A stretch of DNA of 64,000 nt from Lysobacterales bacterium PRO7 (GTDB taxonomy: Bacteria; Pseudomonadota; Gammaproteobacteria; Xanthomonadales; Rhodanobacteraceae), in assembly GCA_021404785.1 (NCBI GenBank), contig QWHH01000015.1, forward strand, positions 1 to 64,000, given 5' to 3'. The notes under the pieces were generated by a model. That model did not search any database. It was given only the letters and a program-made list of their open reading frames with translations, and was not told the origin of the DNA. The first letter of the stretch is position 1; each line of letters opens with the position of its first letter. This document shows, one piece after another, positions 56,165 to 64,000 of the stretch. Made by a program: the position numbers and the translations under genes.

Positions 56165-56652
56165 GCCTGGATGCGTCGCAACGCCACGCATTGCTGCGCC
56201 ATCCGCTCGGCTGGATCGCCTGCGGCTTCGGTTCGGGCATGAGCCCGGTCGCGCCCGGAACGGCCGGATCGCTCTTGGCGCTGCTGCCCTGGTTCTCGCT
56301 GCGCGAACTGCCGTTGCCGTGGTTTGCCGTCGCACTGATTGCGGCTTTCGCAATCGGCGTGGTCGCCTGCGGCTGGGCTGTGCGCAGGCTGAAGATTGCT
56401 GATCCATCCGCCGTGGTCTGGGACGAATTCGTCGGCCAGTGGATTGCGCTGACACCGCTGATGATTTGGCCGAGTAGCTGGCTGTGGATTTTTGCCGGAT
56501 TTATACTTTTCCGCATCTTCGACATCGCCAAGCCGTGGCCGGTGTCGTGGGCCGACCGCAAATTGTCCGGCGGACTCGGCGTGATGCTCGATGACGTCTT
56601 CGCCGGAATCTACGCGGCGCTTGTCCTGCTGTTGTTACAACGATTGTTGTAA
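56161..56652 (+). CDS. pgpA: phosphatidylglycerophosphatase A
   Basis: 163 residues from ATG 56161. [47 protein letters not shown] and [18 protein letters not shown] with three to four membrane helices are diagnostic. Dephosphorylates phosphatidylglycerophosphate in the inner membrane. Last gene of this operon. Confidence 0.94.
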   Translation: MSLDASQRHALLRHPLGWIACGFGSGMSPVAPGTAGSLLALLPWFSLRELPLPWFAVALIAAFAIGVVACGWAVRRLKIADPSAVVWDEFVGQWIALTPLMIWPSSWLWIFAGFILFRIFDIAKPWPVSWADRKLSGGLGVMLDDVFAGIYAALVLLLLQRLL

Positions 56653-56746
56653 TTACCCCGAACTTCACGCCAGCGGCGTTGTCCAACGCGCCGTCGTAAC
56701 GCCTTGCCGCGCCGCGTCCGGTGCGAGCGCTCCCAGGAGACCTTTC

Positions 56747-57484
56747 ATGACCGCCGACGAAGTCCGTCAACGCGCGTTTGCCATGTCCATCGAAAATCCG
56801 GCCTATCCGCCAGGGCCGTACCTGTTCACCAATCGCGAGTATCTGGTGATCACCTACCGCACCGATCCGGATGCGTTGCGCCGCTGCATTCCCGAACCGC
56901 TGCAGTTTACCCAACCACTGGTCAAGTACGAGTTCATCAAGATGCCCGATTCGACGGGATTTGGCGACTACACCGAATCGGGGCAGGTGATACCGGTGAG
57001 CTTTCGCGGCGAGCAGGGCGGCTATGTGCGCATGATGTATCTGAACGATCATCCGCCGACCGCCGGTGGACGCGAGTTGTGGGGCTTTCCGAAGAAGATT
57101 GCCGAGCCAAGCCTGACGGTGCACAAGGACACCTTGGTCGGCACGCTCAGTTATTCCGGTATCCGCGTGGCGGTCGGAACGATGGGTTACAAACACCGGG
57201 AATTTCCCGAGGCCGATGCCGTGGCATCGATGCAGGCGCCGAGTTACCTGCTCAAGATCATTCCGCACGTCGACGGCAAGCCGCGTATCTGCGAAATCGT
57301 GCGCTACGCGATGCAGTGCCGCAAGTTCCGCGGTGCATGGAGTGGTCCGGGTGCGCTGGAATTGTTTGCGCATGCACTGGCGCCGGTTGCCGATCTGCCC
57401 GTGCTGGAGGTTAAATCGGCGGTACACCTGAAAGCCGATCTGCTGTTGCCGCTGGGCGAGGTCGTACACGATTACCTCGCGTGA
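56747..57484 (+). CDS. adc: acetoacetate decarboxylase family protein
   Basis: 245 residues from ATG 56747 with aggaga 6 nt upstream. The Schiff-base lysine motif [12 protein letters not shown] (Lys116) and [19 protein letters not shown] match Clostridium-type acetoacetate decarboxylase, as do RGGQ-region spacing and length. Decarboxylates acetoacetate to acetone in characterised members; in many proteobacteria the true substrate is untested. Own transcript after pgpA; convergent with the next gene. Confidence 0.88.
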   Translation: MTADEVRQRAFAMSIENPAYPPGPYLFTNREYLVITYRTDPDALRRCIPEPLQFTQPLVKYEFIKMPDSTGFGDYTESGQVIPVSFRGEQGGYVRMMYLNDHPPTAGGRELWGFPKKIAEPSLTVHKDTLVGTLSYSGIRVAVGTMGYKHREFPEADAVASMQAPSYLLKIIPHVDGKPRICEIVRYAMQCRKFRGAWSGPGALELFAHALAPVADLPVLEVKSAVHLKADLLLPLGEVVHDYLA

Positions 57485-57491
57485 ACGCGGC

Positions 57492-58073
57492 TCACAGCAG
57501 CTCGTGCACGCGTTCGCGTAATGTCGGCAGCAATTTCTTTTCGAACCACGGATGGCGTTTGAGCCAGCCTTGATTGCGCGGACTCGGGTGCACGGTCGGC
57601 AAGTAGTCCGGCAAGTATTCGGCGAAGGCGCGCACTGTATCGGTGAGCGATGCCTTGCGCCGCTCGCGCAGAAAATAGGCCTGGGCGTACTGGCCGATCA
57701 GCAAGGTCAAGCGCACGTTCGTGAGCATCGGCATCAGTTGCGGATGCCAGGTCTTGCGGCATTCCGGTCGCGGCGGGTTGTCGCCACCCTTGCCACGACC
57801 GGGATAGCAGAATCCCATCGGCACGATGGCAATGCGCGATTCGTCGTAGAAAGTGTCCTGATCGATGCCCATCCACGCGCGCAGGCGCTCGCCACTGGCA
57901 TCGTTCCACGGAATGCCGGTGGCGTGGACTTTCGTGCCCGGCGCCTGGCCAACGACGAGAATGCGCGCCGTCGCGCTGGCACGCAGCACTGGATTCGGAC
58001 CCAGCGGCAGATGCGCAGCGCAAATCCGGCAGGCGCGAATATCGCGCAGCAGTGTTTCAAGCTTTTTCGTCAC
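57492..58073 (-). CDS. uracil-DNA glycosylase family protein
   Basis: 193 residues from GTG 58073, overlapping the end of the flavoprotein gene by 4 bp. N-terminal CRICAAHLPLGPNPVL, active-site loop ILVVGQAPGTKVH (41-46 region), GFCYPGRGKGGDNPPRPEC and C-terminal HPSPRN, the pattern of the small UDG-like family. The CxxC pair may belong to an iron-sulfur site as in family 4 UDGs, though only part of the usual cysteine set is visible. Probably removes uracil or related bases, but members of this subfamily are poorly studied. Confidence 0.82.
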   Translation of the reverse strand: MTKKLETLLRDIRACRICAAHLPLGPNPVLRASATARILVVGQAPGTKVHATGIPWNDASGERLRAWMGIDQDTFYDESRIAIVPMGFCYPGRGKGGDNPPRPECRKTWHPQLMPMLTNVRLTLLIGQYAQAYFLRERRKASLTDTVRAFAEYLPDYLPTVHPSPRNQGWLKRHPWFEKKLLPTLRERVHELL

Positions 58074-59437
58074 GGCAGCAGCTTGCCCGGATTGAGGATG
58101 CCGTCGGGATCGAACTGCGCCTTGATCCGGCGCATCAGCGCAAGCGCGTTCGGGTCGAGTGCATCGACAAGGTAATCGCGCTTGGCCAGGCCAATGCCGT
58201 GCTCGCCGGACAACGTACCGCCGAGTGCGATCACGCTGCGGAAAACTTCCGGCAGAGCGGCTTCGGCGCGCGCGTGCTCGGCGGCGTCGCGCGGCAACAG
58301 GTTGACGTGAATGTTGCCGTTGCCGGCGTGGCCGAAATTGACGATGGGAATCGAATACTTCGCCGCTATTTCGCGCAGCCGCGCAATCAGTTCCGGCAGG
58401 CGCGAGACCGGCACGACCACGTCTTCGTTGATCTTGTCCGGCGAAATGGTGCGCAGCGCCGGTGACAGGGCGCGGCGCGCGGCCCACAGGGTTTCGGCTT
58501 CGCTTGTGTTCTTTGCGGTGCGAATATCCAGCAGGCCCGCGCCACGCGCGGCGGCGCAGAGAGCTTCGACTGCGCGCGGCAAATCCGCAGCGTCGCCATC
58601 AGCTTCGACAATCAGAAGTGCGCCGGCATTCGGGATCGCATCGCCCGCATGCGCACGCGCCAGGCGCAGCGCTTCGTCGTCCATGAATTCCAGCGCGCAG
58701 GGCACGACTGGCTGCGCCATGATGCGCGCGACTGCGGCCGTGGCGGCGGCGACATCGGCGTAGCTCGCGGCGAGCGTGGCCTTTGCGGTTGGCTTCGGGG
58801 TGAGCTTGAGTGTAGCCTCCGTGATGACGGCGAGCGTGCCTTCGGCGCCGATCAAAAGTCGCGTCAGGTCGTAGCCGACCGCGCCCTTGGTCGTGTTCAC
58901 GCCGCAACGGAACTCCTCGCCGGCGCCAGTCACCGCGCGCAGTCCGAGCGTGTTCTCGCGACAACTGCCGTACTTCACCGCGCGCGGGCCGGCCGCGTTG
59001 CAGGCGAGGTTGCCACCGATCGTGCAATACGGGCTCGAAGTTGGATCCGGCGGCCAGAAGAATCCGTGTGCGCCCAGCGCGGTTTGCAGGTCGCCGTTGA
59101 GCACGCCGGGCTCGACTATTGCGAGGCGATTATCGGCATCGATTTTCACGATGCGATTCATGCGTTCTAACGAGACCACTACGCCGCCGTCGACCGGCAC
59201 TGTCGCGCCCGTGGTGTTGGTGCCGCGGCCGCGCGCAACGAGCGATATGCGCGGCGCGCGGCAGGCGCGCACCAGCGCTGCGACTTGCGCGTGTTCGGTT
59301 GGAAAGACGACCGCATGGGGTTGCGCCTGTCGGCGCGAATTGTCGTAGCCGTAGGCCAGACACTCGGCGGGATCGGTGACCAGCGCGTCGCCGAAAATCC
59401 CCCGCAGTTCGCCAGTGAAGGAATTGGAAAGCAGCAT
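58070..59437 (-). CDS. GlcD/D-lactate-dehydrogenase-type FAD-linked oxidase
   Basis: 455 residues. FAD-binding PCMH domain (about 35-215: HAVVFPTEHAQVAALV, ISLVARGRGTNTTGATVP, SSPYCTIGGNLACNAAGPRAVKYG) and C-terminal cap domain (about 230-455: PDKINEDVVVPVSRLPELI, IVNFGHAGNGNIHVNLLP, GGTLSGEHGIGLAKRDYL). Oxidises a 2-hydroxy acid such as glycolate or D-lactate; the substrate cannot be told from sequence. First gene of a two-gene unit with the UDG-like gene. Confidence 0.9.
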   Translation of the reverse strand: MLLSNSFTGELRGIFGDALVTDPAECLAYGYDNSRRQAQPHAVVFPTEHAQVAALVRACRAPRISLVARGRGTNTTGATVPVDGGVVVSLERMNRIVKIDADNRLAIVEPGVLNGDLQTALGAHGFFWPPDPTSSPYCTIGGNLACNAAGPRAVKYGSCRENTLGLRAVTGAGEEFRCGVNTTKGAVGYDLTRLLIGAEGTLAVITEATLKLTPKPTAKATLAASYADVAAATAAVARIMAQPVVPCALEFMDDEALRLARAHAGDAIPNAGALLIVEADGDAADLPRAVEALCAAARGAGLLDIRTAKNTSEAETLWAARRALSPALRTISPDKINEDVVVPVSRLPELIARLREIAAKYSIPIVNFGHAGNGNIHVNLLPRDAAEHARAEAALPEVFRSVIALGGTLSGEHGIGLAKRDYLVDALDPNALALMRRIKAQFDPDGILNPGKLLP

Positions 59438-59468
59438 GCCGCCAGTTTACGCCGGCGGCAGGCAATCC

Positions 59469-60884
59469 TCAGCCGTCAGCGCGCTTTCGCTTGCGCAGTC
59501 CGAGCAGGGCAAGCAGGCCACCGAGCAGAGCCAACGCCCATGTCGATAGCGCCGGCGTGGGCACGGTCGCGGCGGCAACCGCACCCGCACCCGCGGCGGC
59601 TTCCACCGCACCGACGTCGAGCGAACCGTTGACCACGCGCGCAAAACCCGTGCCGCGCTGGTCGGTGGTCACGCCGGCAGGAATCAATGCAACGCTGCCC
59701 GCGCCCAGCGCCGGGCTGCCGGTATTGGGCTTCATGGTCAGCGTCGGCCCGCCATTGTTGCCCAGCGCGCCGAGGCCCGGCGCATCGCTGAACACGTTGC
59801 CATTGCCGCTGTAAGTGCTTTGCAACGCAGTGCCCAGAAGGTTGAATTGGGCGATGACATTCGAGCTTCCGTACACGCCCATGTCGGCTTGGGTGCCGGT
59901 GTTGCCGGTCAGGATGGTATTCACCAGAGCAAGACTTGCAACGTTCTCGGCGCCAACCAGGATGCCGCCGGCGGCGACATTCGAGGACGTGGATGTCGTA
60001 TTGCCGGAGATCGTGCTGTTGTAGATTGCAGCCGGCCCATACGCGACCGAGGCGCCGCCAGCCAGATAATCGATGCCGTAGGCGCCGTTGCCGGTAATCG
60101 TCGAGTTGATCACCGTCAGCTGGCTGTTCCATGCATACACGCCGCCGGCCAGATACTTGTCGGGGCCAGCCGCGCTGTTGCCCGAAATCGTCGAATCGGT
60201 GATGGTGACGTTGGATCCGTTGGTGATGTAAATGCCGCCGGCGGCGTAATTGCCGCTTGCCGCCAGGCTGTTGCCCGAGATGGTGGACTGGGTGATGTCC
60301 ACGTTGCTCGCGCTGATGTAAACGCCACCGGCACGGACGTTCGATGTATTGTTGCTCACGGTCACGCGGTTCAGGCTCACCGTCGGGCCATTCGCGGCAG
60401 GGCGGGGAGCGTTGGAAGATGTGCTGTGCGCAGGTCTCACTGGAGGGCCCGACGGCGCGCCAATCGACAAGCCCGCACCCGGCGAATCATAGTTGCCGCC
60501 AGTCAGGATCAGGTCGGACAGGTTGACCGTCGAAACGGTGTTGGCGTTGTTGACGATGCTCATCACGCGACTGTACGGCGCGGCGGTGATCGTCTGCCCG
60601 CTGCCGCTGATGGTCACGCTGCTGTCGATCAGCAGTTCGCCGCCGGTCAAGACGACGCTGGTGATGTTGGAAGCGAAGGTGATCGTATCCGCACCGCTGC
60701 CCGCGGCGCAGTTGCCTTGCACAGAATCCGTGTTCGCGGACTCGATCGCCTGGCGCAACGTGCAGGTGCCGGGGCCACCACTGTCGCCGGCTGTGCTCAC
60801 GGTGATGCTGGCGGCGTGCGCTCCGCCGGTGGCCAAGGCGAGGATCACGGCTTGGGTCAAGGGAAGCAGGTGCTTGGATTCCAC
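59469..60884 (-). CDS. beta-helix surface protein with IPTL-CTERM-like sorting tail
   Basis: 471 residues. Signal peptide (cleavage near GAHA|ASITV), then CTLRQAIESANTD and repeated ...NSTISGNT / DSTISGNS segments that form a right-handed parallel beta-helix of the choice-of-anchor-Q class, with PALGAGSVALIPAG and DQRGTGFARVVNGSLDVGAVE at the end. The last 31 residues (441-471) are VPTPALSTWALALLGG, a hydrophobic helix, then RKRKR: the three-part IPTLxxWG-CTERM layout recognised by exosortase H. Likely sorted to the cell surface or released; ligand unknown. The membrane protein at 20.6 kb may belong to the same sorting system. Confidence 0.8.
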   Translation of the reverse strand: MESKHLLPLTQAVILALATGGAHAASITVSTAGDSGGPGTCTLRQAIESANTDSVQGNCAAGSGADTITFASNITSVVLTGGELLIDSSVTISGSGQTITAAPYSRVMSIVNNANTVSTVNLSDLILTGGNYDSPGAGLSIGAPSGPPVRPAHSTSSNAPRPAANGPTVSLNRVTVSNNTSNVRAGGVYISASNVDITQSTISGNSLAASGNYAAGGIYITNGSNVTITDSTISGNSAAGPDKYLAGGVYAWNSQLTVINSTITGNGAYGIDYLAGGASVAYGPAAIYNSTISGNTTSTSSNVAAGGILVGAENVASLALVNTILTGNTGTQADMGVYGSSNVIAQFNLLGTALQSTYSGNGNVFSDAPGLGALGNNGGPTLTMKPNTGSPALGAGSVALIPAGVTTDQRGTGFARVVNGSLDVGAVEAAAGAGAVAAATVPTPALSTWALALLGGLLALLGLRKRKRADG

Positions 60885-60979
60885 GGCGAACCCCGTCTGG
60901 AAAAGATCGCTGCGAGTTTACTCCGATCGCGTCGGAAATGTGAAGCCGCTCACATGCGTGCCGGTCGCAGCACACTCAG

Positions 60980-61567
60980 TCAGTCGGTGTAGTCGAACAC
61001 CTTGACGACCTTGTCGACGCCGGCGGTATTACGCGCGACGTCGGTGGCGGCATCGGCTTCGTCGTGCTTGACCAGACCCATCAGGTAAACGACGCCATGC
61101 GAGGTGGTGACATTGATGCGGGTGGGGTCAAAACCGGGCAGGCTGGTGATGTCGAGCAGGCCGGTCTTCACGCGCGCAGTCGTCGTCTCGTCCCCGCGCC
61201 GGCGCCAGAAGCCTTGCGGCTGGTCCGTCACTTGGATCTCGTCGACCAGGCGGATGACGCCATCGAAGCCTTCCGCCGAGTCGTGCGCGAGTTGCTTGAG
61301 CGCTTCGCTGCGCACCTGTCCGCACAGCAGCATCACGCCGTTGTAAACGACGACCTTGACGTTGTTGTCGTCGCGGGTCAGCTCGCGATGCTTGTTGATC
61401 GCGTCGATCGCGCTCAACTGGATATTGCGGTCGCTGAGTACGGTGCCGACCGCGCGGCGGTCGTGTACGGCATGCGCGCCGACCAGCACGCCGCCGGCGA
61501 CGGCGGCGACGCAGCCGTGCAGCAGCGGCACAAGCGTCAGGATCATGATGTTTTTATACATTTTCAT
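60980..61567 (-). CDS. dolP: BON-domain lipoprotein (DolP/YraP-type)
   Basis: 195 residues. Lipobox LLHGC (Cys19), then two BON domains (about 45-115 and 125-195; VKVVVYNGVMLLCGQV and INVTTSHGVVYLMGLV are the two Gly-centred strands). DolP binds anionic phospholipid at the outer membrane and supports envelope integrity and the BAM complex. Three bases after yraN, within a yra-type cluster. Confidence 0.9.
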   Translation of the reverse strand: MKMYKNIMILTLVPLLHGCVAAVAGGVLVGAHAVHDRRAVGTVLSDRNIQLSAIDAINKHRELTRDDNNVKVVVYNGVMLLCGQVRSEALKQLAHDSAEGFDGVIRLVDEIQVTDQPQGFWRRRGDETTTARVKTGLLDITSLPGFDPTRINVTTSHGVVYLMGLVKHDEADAATDVARNTAGVDKVVKVFDYTD

Positions 61568-61570
61568 TTT

Positions 61571-61933
61571 TCAGCATGTCTCGAATGCGTTGCGGATCCA
61601 GTCGAATCGCGGCTGCTGCGGCGTGCCGCTGCAACCGATGACGTCGAACCGGCACGGTTGCGCGGCGCGTTGCGGGTGCGCGAGAAGCCAGACCTGCGCG
61701 GCGCGCAGAAGTTTCGCACGCTTGGCTGCGCCGACCGATGCCAGGCCATCGCCATGCACGGCATCGCGGCGGAAACGCACTTCCACGAACACCGTGCAAT
61801 CGCGCTCGGCCATGATCAGGTCGATCTCGCCCAGACGGCAGGTGAAATTGCGCTGCAGCGTGCGCAGCCCGGCTGCGCACAAGTGCGCCTCGGTTGCGTT
61901 TTCCCATTCTGCACCAGTGCTGCGTGCGGTCAC
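61571..61933 (-). CDS. yraN: YraN-family nuclease-like protein
   Basis: 120 residues from GTG 61933, overlapping the lpoA stop. Restriction-endonuclease-like core: GAEWENATEAHLCAAG, TCRLGEIDLIMAERDCTVFVEVRFR with the E...D...ExK/R-like pattern, and AAKRAKLLRAAQVWL. UPF0102 family; biochemical role unproven. In gammaproteobacteria it lies between lpoA and diaA/dolP. Confidence 0.92.
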   Translation of the reverse strand: MTARSTGAEWENATEAHLCAAGLRTLQRNFTCRLGEIDLIMAERDCTVFVEVRFRRDAVHGDGLASVGAAKRAKLLRAAQVWLLAHPQRAAQPCRFDVIGCSGTPQQPRFDWIRNAFETC

Positions 61934-63783
61934 TGCGGCGCAGCACTCGTTTGCAAGCTGCCTGCCAGCGGATGCGCCACACCATTGTCGAAGCGCGCCC
62001 AGGTCAGCAGGCGCTGGATGCGACCGAGCCGATCCTCGGCAAGCTGGCCGGTCGCGCCCGGCAGGTAGCTGTCCGGGTGCTGTGCCAGCCAGTCCATGTA
62101 CGGCAGCAGGCGGTAGGCATCCATACCCATCGCGAACAGGCGTCCGCCGGCGCCGCGCGCACTGTCGAGCGCGCGCACGATGGCGTCGTGGTTCGGCAAG
62201 CCGAGCGCTGCGTCGAACAGCCAGGGCGCGTCGCAGAACTGCACGCCGTCCAGATCGCGATCCAGGCCCGGGTTGTAGTTGCCGGCGTAGATATGCGAGG
62301 TGGCCAACACCGGGATGTTCGTGTAGCCGGCGAGCTTGAGTTGCGGCAGCAGCAGGCGTGCCTGTTGTGGACGCATGCTGATGAAGACACCGGTATCGAC
62401 TGGCGCTGGCGCAGCGGCTCCGGGCACTGGCGCGACCGGTGCTGCGCCGGGCAGGGACGGAGCGGAGCTCGAGGTCGGCACGCTCGCCAGCGTCTGCCGG
62501 ATCATCGCGGAATAATTCACTTCGCCGTTCTCGACCCGAGCCTCGCCGAGGATCTGTCCGTTGCGGCTCTCGAACTGCGCGCGGAACGCGAGTGCGGCGC
62601 GTTCGGCCCAGTCTTCCGTGGCGGTGATGACGACAGCGTGGCTGATGCCCTGCTGCAGCATGCGCTCGGCCGCCTGCGCGGCCTCGGCATCCGGATTCAG
62701 GCCGAACGCGGCGCTGCCCGGCGGCGGCGTCTGCGCCCCGTCGGGCTGGTTGAGGGCGAGCACCGGCACCGGCAGGCTGCCCTGCGCGAACACGGCGGAC
62801 ACGGCGTCGCGCGCAAGCGGACCGACGATGCGATCCGCGCCGTCGGCCACGGCGCGGCGGTAGGCGGCGACCGCGTCCGCGGGCGTGCTGCCGGTATCGT
62901 AGACCGTGACCGGCGCACGTTGCGGCGCATCGTCGGCAAAATAGGCGGCGAAGAAACCGTCGCGCACTGGTTGCGCAACCGCCATCAGCGCCCCAGTCTC
63001 GGGCAACAACAATGCGATCCGGTGTCCAGGCGCATAACCTTCGCGCTGCGGCGGTTGTGATCCTTGCGGGATCAGGGTGCCGACCGGCTGGTTGGGATGT
63101 AGCACCACGACCGGCAAGGCGCTGCCGCCGGCATGCAAGGCCTGGTCGATCCACGGCCGCAAGGCATCGCCCGGCAGCAAGGCGGTGGCTTCGTTGCGCA
63201 GCGCGTCGGGATTCATGGTCTTGAGCGTGGCGACGATTTGAGCTTCGTTTTGCGCGCGGTCGTTGCCGCCCAGCAGGCGGTCAAGGTCGGCGCGCGTGCG
63301 TGCGCTGTCCAGCGCATCACCCTGCGCGGCTTGCGCACGCGCGCGTAGCTCGAGCGCGCGCAGGCGCAGTGGAGTAGACAAGTCCGCATCGGAAAACCGC
63401 AATTCCTTCAATGCGCCCGTGGCATCGTGCCGCGACAGCGCCACCTCGGCCGCAAGCAGGTCGTAGCGGATGGGTTCGTCGCCTTGCAGCCCATGGCGGC
63501 GGATGTCTGGCAGCGTGCGCGCGACCGCGTCGATCTCGCCGTTCTGCAAGTAGGCTTCCGCCGCGCGCAGCCGGTAGAACGCGCCATCGCGCGGATGCGC
63601 GTCGGCCAATGCGAGAAAATCGCGCGCGGCCGCGTCGAAGTTGCCCTGGTTGTAATCCTGATCGGCGGCGACGGCGTCGGGAGTTTCCTCGCGTGGTGCG
63701 CCCACCTGCGCGCAGCCGGCGGCGAGCAGGCACAGCGCGAGGATGCCGCAGGGCAATACCGATGAGGCGCGCCGCATGATCAT
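61930..63783 (-). CDS. lpoA: penicillin-binding protein activator LpoA
   Basis: 617 residues from ATG 63783 (agga 8 nt upstream); the frame is open further but this start gives a proper lipoprotein signal with lipobox LLAAGC. N-terminal TPR-like domain (about 40-240, QGNFDAAARDFLALADAHPRDG) and a C-terminal periplasmic-binding-protein-like domain (about 270-600: IALLLPETGALMAVAQPVRDGFFAAYF, ADGADRIVGPLARDAV, AGYTNIPVLATSHIYAGNY). Outer-membrane activator of the PBP1A peptidoglycan synthase. Divergent from rsmI. Confidence 0.9.
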   Translation of the reverse strand: MIMRRASSVLPCGILALCLLAAGCAQVGAPREETPDAVAADQDYNQGNFDAAARDFLALADAHPRDGAFYRLRAAEAYLQNGEIDAVARTLPDIRRHGLQGDEPIRYDLLAAEVALSRHDATGALKELRFSDADLSTPLRLRALELRARAQAAQGDALDSARTRADLDRLLGGNDRAQNEAQIVATLKTMNPDALRNEATALLPGDALRPWIDQALHAGGSALPVVVLHPNQPVGTLIPQGSQPPQREGYAPGHRIALLLPETGALMAVAQPVRDGFFAAYFADDAPQRAPVTVYDTGSTPADAVAAYRRAVADGADRIVGPLARDAVSAVFAQGSLPVPVLALNQPDGAQTPPPGSAAFGLNPDAEAAQAAERMLQQGISHAVVITATEDWAERAALAFRAQFESRNGQILGEARVENGEVNYSAMIRQTLASVPTSSSAPSLPGAAPVAPVPGAAAPAPVDTGVFISMRPQQARLLLPQLKLAGYTNIPVLATSHIYAGNYNPGLDRDLDGVQFCDAPWLFDAALGLPNHDAIVRALDSARGAGGRLFAMGMDAYRLLPYMDWLAQHPDSYLPGATGQLAEDRLGRIQRLLTWARFDNGVAHPLAGSLQTSAAPQ

Positions 63784-63883
63784 GATCGCATTCCTGGCGT
63801 TCGAACCCGCATGATACTTGATCGGATTCGACACGCGGCGGCGGCGGCTGGATTAAGCTTGGTTTCGTTCAGCGGAGAGTACG

Positions 63884-64000
63884 ATGCGTGCGCAAGGAAC
63901 GGAAAGTCCGGATTCCGGAAAGCCGGATTCAGGGAAACTGTGGATCGTGGCCACGCCGATCGGCAATCTCGCCGATTGGTCGCCGCGCGCGCAGGAAACC
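63884..64000 (+). CDS. rsmI: 16S rRNA ribose 2'-O-methyltransferase RsmI (3' end outside window)
   Basis: Only the first 39 codons are present, from ATG 63884 with ggaga 7 nt upstream. After a short Gly/Ser/Pro-rich lead, LWIVATPIGNLADWSPRAQE is the diagnostic SAM-binding N-terminus of RsmI (YraL), which methylates C1402 of 16S rRNA. rsmI divergent from lpoA-yraN-dolP is a common layout in gammaproteobacteria. Confidence 0.9.
   Translation, partial: MRAQGTESPDSGKPDSGKLWIVATPIGNLADWSPRAQET

Overview
The window is high-G+C (roughly two-thirds G+C by eye), densely coding gammaproteobacterial chromosome. Gene content and order point to the Lysobacterales (Xanthomonadales), most likely a Rhodanobacteraceae-like organism: holC-pepA divergent from lptFG, xerD next to dsbC, a type II secretion (T2SS) cluster in the Xanthomonas xps order E-F-G-H-I-J-K-L-M-N-D, a GspE without the usual tetracysteine domain, and the ribD-ribE-ribB...ribH-nusB-thiL-pgpA series. 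Species cannot be named from sequence alone. No rRNA, tRNA, CRISPR array, insertion sequence or prophage was recognised. No gene-free stretch exceeds 300 bases; the longest gaps (about 95-160 bp) lie before 5848, 8627, 10957, 32840, 34451 and 35655.

Layout. 1-5.7 kb: three tandem paralogous membrane-anchored TolB-like/TPR proteins; the first is cut by the window edge and the third is frameshifted near its N-terminus. 5.8-10.9 kb: a secreted protein of unknown function, holC and pepA on the minus strand, and lptF-lptG (LPS export). 10.9-13.6 kb: a lower-G+C accessory island with a secreted phospholipase A2-like protein followed by two duplicated membrane-anchored proteins. 13.6-21.3 kb: RDD protein, an intergenic palindromic repeat, xerD, two tandem DsbC-type proteins, purL, and a probable exosortase-H-associated membrane protein. 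21.4-32.7 kb: a complete T2SS operon (gspE to gspD) ending in an overlapping small lipoprotein. 32.7-36.7 kb: two exported proteins with their own terminators and a parvulin-type prolyl isomerase. 36.7-42.4 kb: a surface-polysaccharide module (Wzm/Wzt ABC transporter, methyltransferase, a PqqD-like/glycosyltransferase-like fusion, a GT2). 42.3-46.2 kb: pyrF, ettA, glyA. 46.2-56.7 kb: nrdR and the riboflavin genes ribD-ribE-ribB, then a 5.1-kb block of glycosyltransferases plus an FkbM methyltransferase, then ribH-nusB-thiL-pgpA. 56.7-64 kb: acetoacetate decarboxylase, a uracil-DNA-glycosylase-family protein, a GlcD-type flavoprotein, an IPTL-CTERM-like beta-helix surface protein, dolP-yraN-lpoA and the start of rsmI.

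How it fits together. Much of the window concerns the cell envelope: LPS export (LptFG), protein export through the T2SS, polysaccharide export and decoration, disulfide isomerisation, prolyl isomerisation, peptidoglycan-synthase activation (LpoA) and outer-membrane integrity (DolP). The PLA2-like protein, the 493-residue exported protein and the PKD protein carry Sec signals and are plausible T2SS cargo. The most unusual parts are the PLA2-like/duplicated-protein island, the PqqD-like/glycosyltransferase fusion, the glycosyltransferase block inside the riboflavin gene series, and an exosortase-associated membrane protein abutting purL with an IPTL-CTERM-like protein 38 kb away.
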